A stretch of 64,000 nt of DNA from Andrena cerasifolii (lineage: Eukaryota; Arthropoda; Insecta; Hymenoptera; Andrenidae). Below the pieces are notes generated by a model, which did not search any database, had not been told where the DNA came from, and was given only the letters and a program-made list of their open reading frames with translations. The translations under genes and the position numbers were made by a program. Below are positions 25,996 through 37,537 of the stretch, one piece after another. Positions within the stretch are counted from its first letter, which is position 1, and each line of letters starts with the position of its first letter. The stretch covers positions 7,874,001 through 7,938,000 of the forward strand of contig NC_135121.1 of NCBI RefSeq assembly GCF_050908995.1, written 5' to 3'.

Positions 25996-27044
25996 CACAG
26001 TGGTGCATAATGACATTTTTTGTTCGAAGCACCCTACAGGTCGTAATTTTCCAGAAAACTTGACGATTTTTTTTTAAATTCTTCGCAATTAAATTCTCTA
26101 TCGATCTGTCCGGCCGAAATTTTGAATTTCGTTGCTGATTTTTTTTTATATATTTAACGAATTATACAGCACTTTTCGGAGATCTGTATCTGTCAGCTTT
26201 TTTGGCTGCCTGTTCCGAATTTAAAGTCAGATTTTCGAATTTGAAGGTGGTGAATCCAATATGACGAATGTAGTTGACTTTTCTGACTCAATATTGATGA
26301 TTAGGATTTTTAATGTTTGATATTTTTAAACACGTACATAAACAAGAAATCAGAGATTTGCTTCCAGAAGCAAAAATCCTGCTGCTCAAACAAGATTGCA
26401 CGTAACAAAATCGAATTTCTAAAGGCAACTGGGGTAAAATGTTAAGTGAATAAGGCCTTCTAAAATATCAAACATTAAAAATCTTGCTCATTAATATTGA
26501 ATCCGAAAAGTCAAGTATTAGAACGCGTATGAACACAGACGAATAGGCTTAAATATGCAAAATCACGTACACATTTATGAGATGCGTAAAAATTTGTCAA
26601 AATACGAATGTCCATACGCCATTTTAAATTTTACAATTTGATCTACAGTATTAGATTCGTGGTAGAAATAAAAAATTTGATATTTATAATAATTACCTCA
26701 TATTCGTAATCAGCGTCTCTGAAAATCTAGACGCACTATGTTTCTTCCGAATAAGCCCATTTTCTGAAATTTTGCTTCAACATATTGGATTCACCACCTG
26801 CAATTTCGAAAATCTGACTTTAAACTCCGAACAGGCGGCCAAAAAAGCCCACAGATACTGATCTTCGAAAAGTGCTGTAAAATTCGCTAAATATAAAAAA
26901 ATCAGCAACGAAATTCAAAATTTCAGCCGGACAGATCGATAGAGAATACAATTGCGAAGAATTTGAAAAAAAATCGTCAAGTTTTCTGAAAAATTACGAC
27001 CTGTAGGGTGATTTGAACAAATAATGTCATTATGTACCACTGTG
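25996..27044. mobile_element. Foldback element with CACAGTG ends and CGTCG flanks (Transib-like), copy 2
   Basis: 1049 bp. The left end is CACAGTGGTGCATAATGACA; the right end, in complement, is CACAGTGGTACATAATGACA. Arms continue with GGTCGTAATTTTCCAGAAAA and its complement. It is flanked by CGTCG at 25991-25995 and 27045-27049. The interior differs from copy 1 beyond the terminal heptamer, so it is a different family using the same kind of ends. No coding capacity. Confidence 0.74.
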
Positions 27045-27049
27045 CGTCG

Positions 27050-28590
27050 GACGCAGAGCCCGCCTCGTCTGTCTTGTACCCTTTATGCGATGAAATCTTG
27101 CTGATAATGTATACTTCCCTGGAATTTTAACACCGCCATCGCGAGTACACGGTCTCGAATTACGAGCAACGGAACCAAAAGTTTTATGAATGATATAGTA
27201 GTAGAATTTTCTACGTCTAAGTGGAGTAATTACATTTTCCTGCAACGTAGGTAGAAGGAAAGGCTTGTTCAGGAAAATTCCTCGTTAATTTCCGAGATGA
27301 CTGGAAATGATCGAAACGCGTGTCCACAGAAGCTCCTCCGACCGAGCTGTTCGTGTAATAATTTATTCAATACTGCCGGGATGATCGTACATTGTTCCAC
27401 GGTGTCGTTTCCATAATTCATTAATCGGACGCTAAACGACTGGCCGGGGGATTTATCGTTCTGTCAAGCGGGCATCGACGCGGAACGCTTCTGCATTAAT
27501 GACTGGAAAAGTGTGCAAGAATAAGCCGCGTGACGAATCGAAGGCTCAACGAAGACAGAGCGTCCCGACGAGCATGACTTCAACTGCCAAATGGGGTGGA
27601 AATTCAAAAGGCAGTGTATACTGAATGGGGCACTGCCAAAATCCCCCAGAGAGACCACCTCGCCCTCGAAAATCCGCTCAGACAGCTGTAATCCTTTAAA
27701 ACACGTTTTGTCAATGATCACGGTAGCCTTCTCGCGAAGCTCCAATCGGTAATATCAGCTCCATCCGCTAATAATCTTCGATGCCACTTAAACGGCGCTT
27801 TTCTCCGCGGAAATGTCGAAGATTTCGCGGGCTTTCAGTCGAAATGAAATTCTCGCGCGAGCGAACCTGATGTGAAAGAAGGATCCGCCGTTATCCTATA
27901 CGTGTATGTAGTTACCGTTCGCTTTCAGCGAACGGAACAAAATCTCGCCGCCCGAGTTTTCCGGCTTACCTATCTCCGATCCGAGTAGCCTTTTCTTCGG
28001 TTAAGCCGCGTACACGTATCCCGCGATGGTGTGCGGGGGTGGGCTGGGGCGTCTTTCGAGAGCGGATCCACCCCGTCGGGGGCTCAAAGAATCACTTTCA
28101 CGTACACGGATGTCCGCATTACGGTTACATGCACCGGCCCGCGCGGATGGGCGCCGTGTTCGAAACGGAAGTAATATCCTACGAGCGGAGGATCGGACAA
28201 AAATAGAAATTGGGTCCTGGAAGGTGGCCAAAAGATTCTGTTAAAGGAAACGTGCTACTTGGTACGCGTACAAGTGTGCGTCTGTGTGTGTGTACCGTGG
28301 CTGTTCCCTCGGCCGTTCGTACGCTCGCGCGCCCGTGCGAGAGAATATCGTGTGTCGAGGGAAGAAACTGTTTAACCGGTGACCTCCTGAACGAAGATCG
28401 AGCCCTTTGGAAGCTGGAAGGTGTATCTCGGTATTTGTTGAGCTTCTTGCTCTTTTTGCGCACCTTAGAGGAAGTAGAGACTTACAATTAGTGTCAGGAT
28501 TTATATGTAGAAGTAGAGGGAGGGAGGTTTAGATGTAATTGACGACGTGTGTCTCTGGGAATCTAGAAGTAATGAAATCTCAAAAAGTGT
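27050..28590. other. Intron, nothing recognised
   Basis: Mixed composition. A short TG-rich run lies near 28270-28300. No gene, RNA or repeat boundary was recognised. Confidence 0.5.
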
Positions 28591-28735
28591 TAAGGGGGTA
28601 TTCTCGTCTAGAAGGCCAATTTTTTGCCTTTCTTTAGGAGCGATGCACAAAAAAACTACACAGTTTTCACCGATGAATATTATTCACAAGTATTTATTAA
28701 CATTTCACTTAGTTGTAAAAAAAATTTCAGCCATA
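28591..28735 (+). mobile_element. Truncated end of another TTAA-type element
   Basis: Starts TTAAGGGGGTATTCTCG then TCTAGAAGG, a terminus related to but different from families 1 and 2. It is cut off at 28735 by the mariner-type element. The matching right end is not found downstream; family 1 sequence appears there instead. Confidence 0.55.
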
Positions 28736-29905
28736 TACAGGGTGTCCCACTAAGGAGTGGACAGCGCGATATCTCTTAAAGTATTGTCGATAAAAATATA
28801 AAAAAAATAGGGAGCAGATTGTATCAGAACCAATCCAACTTGCATTCCAAATGAACGCGTAGAAGCAAGTGCGAAATAAAAGTAACGATGCGCTTCTGAT
28901 ACGATGTACCTACCTAAGTAGCATTTCTGACGGAAAAGAATTGTCCAGCTTTTGGGCCTGCGAACCCTGTCGTAGACCTTTGGCAGGTAGGTATCAGTTT
29001 CAACAGGCAATGCCTTGCAAAATTACTGATTTTCACTGGAAGAAAACCCTCTGGAATAGGAAGGACCGGGGTCGGTCTTACTGGCACTACGGGTGGCATT
29101 GCCTGTTGAAACTGATACCTACCTGCCAAAGGTCTACGACAGGGTTCGCAGGCCCAAAAGCTGGACAATTCTTTTCCGTCAGAAATGCTACTTAGGTAGG
29201 TACATCTGCGGTATCCAGAAGCGCATCGTTACTTTTATTTCGCACTTGCTTCTACGCTCGGATGGCCGGTTCTTTTGGGAGGGATGCAAGTTGGATTGGT
29301 TCTGATACAATCTGCTCCCTATGGTTGAAATTTAGTCTAGCAACTTTCACTCCTCCTAACCTAACCAATCCAACTTGCATCCCTCCCAAAAGAACCGGCC
29401 ATCCGAGCGTAGAAGCAAGTGCGAAATAAAAGTAACGATACCTACCGAAGTAGCATTTCTGACGGAAAAGAATTGTCCAGCCTTTGGGCCTGCCATTTCT
29501 GGCGTAGACCTTTGGCAGGTAAGTATCCATTTCAACAGGCAGTGCCACCCGTGGCGCCAGTAAGACCGCCCCCGGTTTTTGCCATTCCAGAGGGGTTTCT
29601 TGCAGTGAAAATCAGTAAATTTGCAAGCGCAATATCTTAAAAACCAGTGGAAATAAAGTGTATACATTAAAGCTTATTGAATTTGTCTTGGAACGCACTA
29701 TCAACTCAGGTCTTCAAAATAAATAGTTCCATTTGAAAAACCGAAGTTGACCATCGTATCTTTTAAAATAATAATCGAAAACAAAATTCGTTCGCGCTAA
29801 TAAATGGGCCCCCTCGAACCATGCAATTCCCTATTTTTTTTATATTTTTATCGACAATACTTTAAGAGATATCGCGCTGTCCACTCCTTAGTGGGACACC
29901 CTGTA
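28736..29905. mobile_element. Mariner-type non-autonomous foldback element
   Basis: 1170 bp with TA at both ends followed by CAGGGTGTCCCACTAAGG and its complement. Terminal arms of about 80 bp are nearly identical, ending in an AT run and TAGGGA. The interior carries one sequence block three times: forward near 28817-29010, inverted near 29090-29320 and forward again near 29370-29560. Each block includes CTGATACCTACCTGCCAAAG or a variant. Open frames in this interval are the block read in opposite directions. No transposase is present. TA duplication and CAGGGTGTCCC ends fit Tc1/mariner. Confidence 0.75.
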
Positions 29906-30324
29906 TAATAAGCGAAATTGCGGCTATTTAAAGTTGAAATCTTGATTGTTGCACGAAGAAATCAGGATTTCAACTTTAAATAGCCGCTATTTTGTTCTAA
30001 ATTAATATTTCGGAAAATTCTCTCCCTCAATCGGAAGATACATTAATATACTAACGAAATCATTTTTGTTTTTTGATTTTGGATCATCTGGTTCCGAACG
30101 GCAGTGCTCTCCGCAAAACCAAATTTAAAAAAATGCTTCTTGGATGTCGGTTGTTACTTCATTATAAACGTAAATATTTTTCGGCGAAAAAATTACCAAA
30201 TTTTCTTTAAATGTTGCTCTTTTAAATGCAAAATGTTCTGTAAGAATATATACTTCCGCTTTGTCAAAAAAAATTCACAAACATTCGCGCTTTTTCGGCC
30301 ACCTGTCTAGGTATAACCCCTTAA
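29906..30324. mobile_element. Right half of a family 1 TTAA element (truncated)
   Basis: Begins at the centre of the family 1 palindrome (two AGTTGAAAT blocks facing each other near 29930 and 29965) and runs to CTAGGTATAACCCCTTAA at 30324. The left arm is missing; the mariner-type element sits at the break. The sequence matches the right arms at 4460-4805, 13130-13493 and 36200-36568. Confidence 0.75.
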
Positions 30325-33001
30325 GGTATCTCCACGCCTGTCCACAATCTCAACGATCGAAATATCCCAGTGTGTTAATAGCTTAATATTAGGACCAATA
30401 ACAAATAAGAACAGCAGAAACGAAGTATAGCTGTATCGTGAAATACGGTTAGCTCCAAGCGAAGCCTCCTGTCCTGGCAATTAATTACTTATCACGGTGC
30501 CCGTAATTTTAGCAGTTTACTGCTCTCAGCCGTGCCTGAAGCCGCAGAACGTGACTTCGCCCAAGTCTCATATGTCACACCGTCATCGCGAAAATGTCAA
30601 GTGCGCGTACCGCGGCGGGGCCGGCGGATTGCGAGAAAAGTGTCACCCCGAAAGAAGGTCAGGGTCAGGATCTCGCGATACGCCCCCGGGGAGCACTCAA
30701 TTATTTCCCAGGGTCTCCTCTCCGCGGAGTGGTTCTTAGGTGAAACTAAACGGCTCTCGAACGGAAGGCGGGCAATCCCCGTGCGTTCCTCGGTCTCCTT
30801 TATCCCGCCGTGGGACTTTAAGAAGCATCAGCCTCATAGATATGCGGGCAACAATGACCGAAATTGAATTTCTGTTTCACGGCTTCTAGCCTCGAGTTAT
30901 CCGCCTCCTGGCTCGCTAATCGGCTTTCCAGCGAGCCCGTCGCATGCAAAACGCGCAGCCGAACTTGGTTCAGGTAGCGCCCGGGTGTTCGATTACGAAC
31001 GTGTTATGGAAATGCGGTAGCCATGACAGTGATTCGCTTTGGATAGTTTTTGAGAGAATCCTAAAGTCCCAACTCTATCTGAAACTTACCCGGGAATGTA
31101 CGAATAAAATCGGGGACCATTTAGAACCCAGTTACTCAAATGCTATCCACACTGATTAATGGATATGCGAAGAGATTGGACCGCATCAACCGACAATCAT
31201 ACCTGAAACACGTCAGTTTGAAGCTCAAAATTCGCGGAGCGACGCGGCTATTAATTACGCGCGCACTTCAACCGCGTAGATTCACGGCGAGCGCGGTGTA
31301 ACTCGTTAAAATTTCTCATTAACATGTCGTTTATCCCCCGGCGGCGATGATCACCGAAACTTGGAATCGAAGACTCGGCGACTAAGCAGGAAACTTTCCT
31401 TCTTTCGTTCGGCTCGCGCGGAATCGTGCCGCGAGACGAGCCGAGCAGACTGAAGGGAAGAAAAAGGGGAGGACGACTAATAGCGCGCGAATAAATTAAT
31501 GGGAATCGAGGAAAGCATCGGTTGTTTGTAGCGCTCGCGGCACCAGTCGCGGGAACCGCGCGCGCTCAGTGTTAGTCTGTAAATTAAGTGTAAGTAATTA
31601 TGATGATCGCCGCTTAATGGTACGCGAAAGTTACTTTATTGCACGGCAACGTGATAAACTGGCTTCCTTGGATGCTAGCACGGCCCATTTGCCTGGGTTT
31701 AACCGAGGGCCCTTAATCATAAGCGGAGTAATTAGCCAGGATAATTCTCAGCGAGGGAAATTTAAACCTGCCCTCACAATTTTTGCAACCACGATGACGT
31801 AGTATTTTATTCTTCAGCATTTAAGAGCTAGGTATTTTTAAGAAGCTTCAGAATTCCTTGAGAACGCTCCTTCCACTTGCCTAGACCACCTTGAATGTTC
31901 CTATCTTCTATTAGCGACAGGGAAACATGTCTCTGATGAAAGCACTAGGGAGAAGATAATGCAATTAGGTACCCACATATTTGCCTCGAACTCACAACTC
32001 CAAAGTGCTCGAAACGAAGACCAACGAGACCATCTGAAACTAGAATTCTTTTCTCCAAAATTTCAATCACTGTGACCATTTTCCCAGCACCCACGTCGTT
32101 GGTTTGCCGTAACGAGGAGGCGCAAAGATCGCGAGATAATCACGAATAATCGTGAAAGCAAGACCGAAACGCTATTAGCGAGTAATTCCAGCGACGAATC
32201 GCGTCGTCCGTTTCGATGAATTTCTCTTTCACGAAATTTCGCGGGACGCAATTGCACGGTACGCGCCCGCGTTAATCCCTCATTCCGCCTCCGATCGGCG
32301 TCCGCGCTATGGAATAGTTAATAGATAATGCCTTTTAATTTCCGCTGCGACGCGCGTCGCGACAATTCTCCCCGGTGCATCGCGCGGCCCATTTATCTCG
32401 AATTACGCTTCTCGCGGGAAATTCGGAACAGGTTAAACAGGAGAAGGGTTTTCACGCGGGACGAAGTCGGTCGAGTATCTTACGCGAGGCTCGCTAAGGA
32501 TCCGTTGACGAACGCGAGGCAGTCTCTTCGGGGAGAGATATGCTTTACGAATAATGGCTCGCGCGTTCACTGAAACATGTCTCAGCGTCGTGAGAACGCT
32601 CGCGGTGACGGCGTAATGAATGATTATTACCGGGAAAAGGGAATCGCATTTCGTTCTGGGTTTCGTTGTGTAGCAGATTGTACCTTTATACCTGTGTGGT
32701 GTTTGAGAGTTTTAGCGCAAGTATTTGATCAGTTGATGGAGAGAGAGTGTGTAATGGAGAGAATGCGTAGAGCGATGCGTTGCCACGGTTGCCAGAAAAG
32801 CGGTGATCGCGATTCGCGAGACGAAAAACAGTTGCATGTACGGCGTGATAGACGACACATCATCAATTTCCATTGTTATTCACTTCTTATATTATATTCT
32901 TTTAATAAATATCTTTCACTTTATCTTACCCCTGGGACACTTTTGTTAGAATTGTAGGAATAGATGTAGTAATTCCTACGTGTTCGGGAACCACGGAAAA
33001 A
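30325..33001. other. Intron, nothing recognised
   Basis: Overlapping short frames near 30497-30867 and 32328-32957 without domains. GC-richer near 31230-31560. No repeat ends found. Confidence 0.45.
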
Positions 33002-33080
33002 GAGTCAAGGACGTCGGGGATCGAACCCGAGCCGCCCGCGTGCTGATCAGTCGCGTTTGCCACCACGGCTACGCCGACTC
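33002..33080 (-). ncRNA. tRNA-like sequence (pseudogene or tRNA-derived repeat)
   Basis: On the minus strand the segment opens GAGTCGGCG and closes CGTCCTTGACTC, giving a closing stem. It has an A-box-like TAGCCGTGGTGG and an excellent B-box/T-arm: TCGGG, loop TTCGATC, CCCGA. The anticodon arm does not form a clean 5-bp stem, and five extra bases sit between T arm and acceptor end. A functional tRNA is therefore unlikely. A tRNA pseudogene or the head of a SINE is more plausible. Confidence 0.5.
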
Positions 33081-33557
33081 TCCCTGGTCTCTTAGTCCGG
33101 GCTCCCTTTTATTCTATCTGGGTTCCTAATCCCACAGAATTATTACAAACTCGAGGAGTCGTAATTATATAGGAATCTGATATGAAATTTTCGTGCCCAT
33201 AAAGTGAGTTGTGACCTTTTCCAGATAAGATACTTCTGCGGTTTACGATTGCTTGTCCAGGATCCACGTTACCACTCTTTTCCTATCTATTTGGGGGACA
33301 GTTGTCCAGTGAATGTGTCTCGAACACCGGTTGCAAGCCATTGAATGTCTCATCTGAAGAAGCCTTAAGTCCTCGCTCGATTGATTCATAATCTCCCCCC
33401 GCGCCCTTATCATGAACTCGATCTTCGAGAGGTCCTGACAAAGTCATCGGCGACTTATCGAAAAAACGTTTGAGCCCCCTCGAGCGTTCCAAGGGTAGAA
33501 GGCTCGTTGTACTGAATGAAAGAACGAGGTCGACGTAATCGTCCTATTTGTTCAAAG
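33081..33557. other. Intron before the 145-nt LG1 exon
   Basis: No gene or repeat recognised. It ends in the acceptor TTCAAAG at 33551-33557, which has a weak pyrimidine tract. Confidence 0.5.
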
Positions 33558-33702
33558 GTTCGATTGCGGCAGCGGAGTCGGCACCGTCAGGAGCACGCAA
33601 ACAGTCAGACTGAACGAATGGAACACCCTGTCTGTCTACAGGCATCGATGGGACGCCTGGATTCAGCTGAATCAAGAGAAACGCGTGGAGGGAAGATCGA
33701 AG
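33558..33702 (+). CDS. Egflam: Pikachurin-like gene, middle exon of LG1
   Basis: Short 145-nt internal exon, residues 68-116, isolated between introns of 10.0 and 11.8 kb. The acceptor is TTCAAAG|G, where the first G completes the split Arg codon. The donor is AAG|GTAAGG in phase 0. The peptide begins FDCGSG and continues with VRLNEWNTLSVYRHRW, DAWIQLN and RVEGRSK. This is the standard LG progression: glycine-rich turn, tryptophan before the next strand, then a short hairpin. It fills exactly the segment missing between the exons at 23332 and 45468, and both phases match. The VYRHRW and EGRSK stretches are, from memory, more typical of pikachurin LG1 than of agrin. Its length is not divisible by three, so skipping would shift the frame. 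A cysteine sits in the FDCGSG turn. Confidence 0.87.
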
Positions 33703-35814
33703 GTAAGGATGCCACCCTCCGAGAGACGCTTGTTGAATCGAACGACGGCGCGTAGGTGCCTCGAGATAAAAAGGGAAGAGCGAGTTTCGATGAAATTGAG
33801 CTCGAGGACCTGCTGTTTAATATATGCACATGCCAAGTAATTAATTACTAAACCTTTCCAGTGTCTACAGCTCTCAAGACCGCGCTAAGTCTTCTACTTA
33901 TTCGCGTGACTAAAAACGGAGAATGAAAATAGAGGCACCTGGATCCAATAATCTACGTCCATCATTTTTAGAAATTAGTAGTTTCCCTGCTCTGGTCTCT
34001 CCATGAATATTATCGATCCCCTAAATCGAAAGCCTATGTCGAGAGCTACTCCGAAATTAGGCACGTCGTTGCTCCAATTTCATCCCAAGCCCCAATTTTT
34101 CCAGCAAAGATTCGAGGCACGGAACATGCAAGCGACAACCACGCGAATCCGTTTCCCCGACAGTAATTTTCTGCCAGTTAAAAGAGGCAGCATCGCGCAC
34201 GGTCGTTCCCCTTTAAAGTTCCAGGCCGACTGACGTCTTTAGAGACGAGCAAATCTTTTCACGACTCGCCCGTGTATGCCTGCCTCGCTGCGCGCCGACG
34301 TCATCGTTATTCATCTGCATGCAATTCCGTCCGCGATACGCGTTTCCCACGGAAACGTTATTTTCCAGTGAAATCGTCCGTTTAACGACGGCCGCGAAAC
34401 CCTGCCCCGCGATTATTTCCTCGAGACAGCGCCGGGGCAGGCGAATTTCGCCACGCCAATTGCGTATATTTTAATTCGATTAGCAGCAGCATTTCATCTC
34501 TGCCGCGGGGATAAATTTCGGATTAAATTGTTCGACCAATGTCTGAAAAAAAAATTGACAACCAAAAGCGACGTAAATGGAGAGGTGTTTTTCCGATAAC
34601 ACGAGGTATCTGTATCGCCGTTTCGCTGGTTTGCTATTCGGTAATTAACCTGTCAATTCGCACGATAATTTCCCCACGATTCGATGAGTCCTTTCCACTT
34701 TTCGTTTCGTTATCGGTGCGGTGCGCAATTATCCGCGGCAAATTACTATTTAATGAAGCTTCTGCGCGACGGGAATAAAAGCAGGGCGATGCCACTCGGG
34801 GGTGATTGAGGAATTTCTCCTCAAACGATGCGTGGAACGATCGAAATTAATGCTTCATCAAGAAATCTGTGGAAGCCTCTGTGTTTCGGGATTCAAACAT
34901 TGAAAATGCTGTGTTCAGGTGATAGGAAATTGAGATGTAGTTAAAAAAGGCTTCATTTCGTTGCTATTGTGCCTGACTTATATAGTAAAATGAAAGGGGA
35001 GAGAAGGAGAAGAAGGGAGAAAGGGGACAAAGGCAAAGCCGGCTTTAGCACGAAATAAAACTGAGACGTGTAAGTGCCAGGGTGATTAAAACAAAGCGTG
35101 GTGTAGTCAACAATAGGGCCGACGTGCGCGTTTGTTGACAAAAAGGATCCTACTTACAGCGCCGAAGCATGCAGAGGCGCGTCAAATAAGATTCCCTGAT
35201 GTTTCTATTGGAGAAAGGGGGAGAATATTTTCTTTCGACATTTGAAAACGAAACCCAGCGCATTACGGCTCCCAAACGGATCGTAAAAAGAGGAACCTTT
35301 GCGATCCCTCCTGACTTTTGGTTTTATTCAAGGCAGAGCGCGATTCATTTTTGCGTATTTACATGTACGATTCGACAAGTGCTGAACTGTTGATTTCTGT
35401 ATGTTCAAATTGTGGGTACTGTAATTATTAATCAAGAATTCGAAACTCTTGAAGAATCACCAGAAGCTTCTTTGGAAAAAGTTAACGGCTCTTCTTTAAG
35501 GGGTTTTACCACTGTAACGCCCTAAAAAATTACCGTTGTTTGGAACTTCTTTTTGTCACAGAGGGATGTGTTTACTAAATTGAAGTTTTCTCTGATCATT
35601 AATACGTGTTTTGAGAATACAAAAAGATCTTGCGTGTAATATACGCTGTAAAAAAAAGACGCCTCGATAAGAAAATATGACACATATCCTCTTGCATTCT
35701 CAAAACAAGCGTTAACAAATAGAAAAACCATAACCCAGCAGAACCATTCTTCTTGCGACAAAAAGCAATTTCAAAGAACGGCAATTCCCTTGGGCGTTAC
35801 AGTGGAAAGACCTC
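33703..35814. other. Intron, nothing recognised
   Basis: Start of the 11.8-kb second intron. Short frames only. No repeat ends found. Confidence 0.5.
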
Positions 35815-36568
35815 TTAAAGGGTTATACCTAGTCAGGTGGCCGAAAAGAGGCGAAAGTTTGTGAATTCTTTTTGAAGAAGCCGAAGCATATATTCTTACA
35901 AAACATTTTGCAATTAAAAGAGCAACATTTAAAGAACATTTGGTAATTTTTTCGTAGAAAAATATTTGTTTGTAATAAAGTAACAACCGACATACAAGAA
36001 GCCTCTTTAAAAGTTTGGTTTTGCGGTGAGCACTGTCATTCGCAACCAGATTATCTAAAATCAAAAAACAAAAAAGATTTCGTTAGTATATTAACGTGTC
36101 TTCCGATTAAGGGAAGCAAATTTCCGAAATATTAATTTTAAAAAAAATGGAGGCTATTTAAAGTTGAAAGCCTGTTTTTTTCGCGTGATTTTTGCACGAA
36201 AAAATCAGGATTTCAACTTTAAATAGCCGTCATTTTGTTTTAAACTAATATTTCGGGAAATTGCCTTCGTCAACCTGAGGATACATTAATATACTAACGA
36301 AATCTTTTTTGTCTTTTGATTTTAGATAATCTTGTTCCGAATGGCAGTGCTCACCACAAAATTGAATTCTTAAAAATGCTTCTTGGATGTGGATTGTTAT
36401 TTTATTATAAACTTAAATATTTTTCTACGAAAAAAATACCAAACGTTCTTTAAATGTTGCTCTTTTAAGCGCAAAAAGTTTTGTAAAAATATATGTTTCC
36501 GCTTCTTAAAAAAAAAAATCACAAATATTCGCTTCGTTTCCGTCGCCTGACTAGGTATAACCCCTTAA
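35815..36568. mobile_element. TTAA-flanked palindromic element, family 1 copy D
   Basis: TTAA on both sides; left end AGGGTTATACCTAGTCAGG, right end CCTGACTAGGTATAACCCC. Arms of about 350 bp meet near 36170-36200. A minus-strand frame across 35771-36064 is repeat sequence. It lies in the second intron, opposite the truncated copy in the first intron, so the two flank the exon at 33558. Confidence 0.82.
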
Positions 36569-37537
36569 GCTAGCTGCCTTTAAGAAACAACGTATTACAA
36601 GCGCTCGAAGCGTGGCTCGTGCATGTGGGAACGTGACTTTACTGCATTTATAGGCAGTGGTCATTCAAATAAAGACAGATGGCCGTGGCTGAAAGCGATG
36701 AATAATCGAACCACACCCGCGGGAAAGGGACCACGCCAGCCAGTGTGTAATCAGTAAAATGTACCCGCCGCCCGTAAAAGTTGCCCCACAGTTTGCTCGA
36801 TTAAGGAAATTCACCTGCCCCCGCGATATCGCGTCGTTGTTTATCGATCCTTCCCGCCCTCCCCCGTCACTGCTACACAGAGCTAATTTTACCCTAATTT
36901 ATGTGCGTCGCTGTAATGAAACTGGGTCGGCCGTGGCGTGACATCGGCGGCGCGCGCGCGCGGTTTTATTAAAATTTTCGTAATACTTTGCACCGTGGGA
37001 TCTGTTGGTTAATTAACGCGTCGTGGGCTAATATCGCACGGCGTTTCATAACGGGCTACAAAATTTCCTTGATTCATTTTACACGGCCCCGGTAATTACG
37101 ATGCCGCGAACGGGGATGCGCGTTTATCTCCTTAACGAGGCTTTCGTGGCGTTTCGATCTTTATTAGTTGCTCGCCTTGTTAAATCATAGTGCAAAGTTC
37201 CGCGGCACGAGTCTTTAAGGGAGCATCGATACGACTCGTTCGATTAAACGTTAAACAGACGCGTTCTAATTAATGCGCTCCTATTAAAGTCCCCGTAGTC
37301 CCTAGTAATGTAGAGAGCTCTCTTGATTAATTAATGCGTCGTGGCCTGCTATTACGTTTTCATTTCATAATGAACATTGCAATTTGTCTAGCTATCTCAC
37401 CTAAATGAGAACTTTTGTTTCTCTTATTACTAGGCTCCACTTTGATAAATGGAAGGCTAGGATAATAGAATAATAGAAGAACTTTTCCCATAATTAGAAC
37501 TGTGCAATACACGACAGGAAACGTGAACTTCGTCTAC
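36569..37537. other. Intron, nothing recognised
   Basis: Includes an alternating GC run near 36950-36961. No gene or repeat boundary recognised. Confidence 0.5.

Noticed and set aside
28750..29667. Several similar proteins on both strands near 29 kb
   Set aside because: They are one repeat block read in forward and inverted copies within the mariner-type foldback. No transposase motif.
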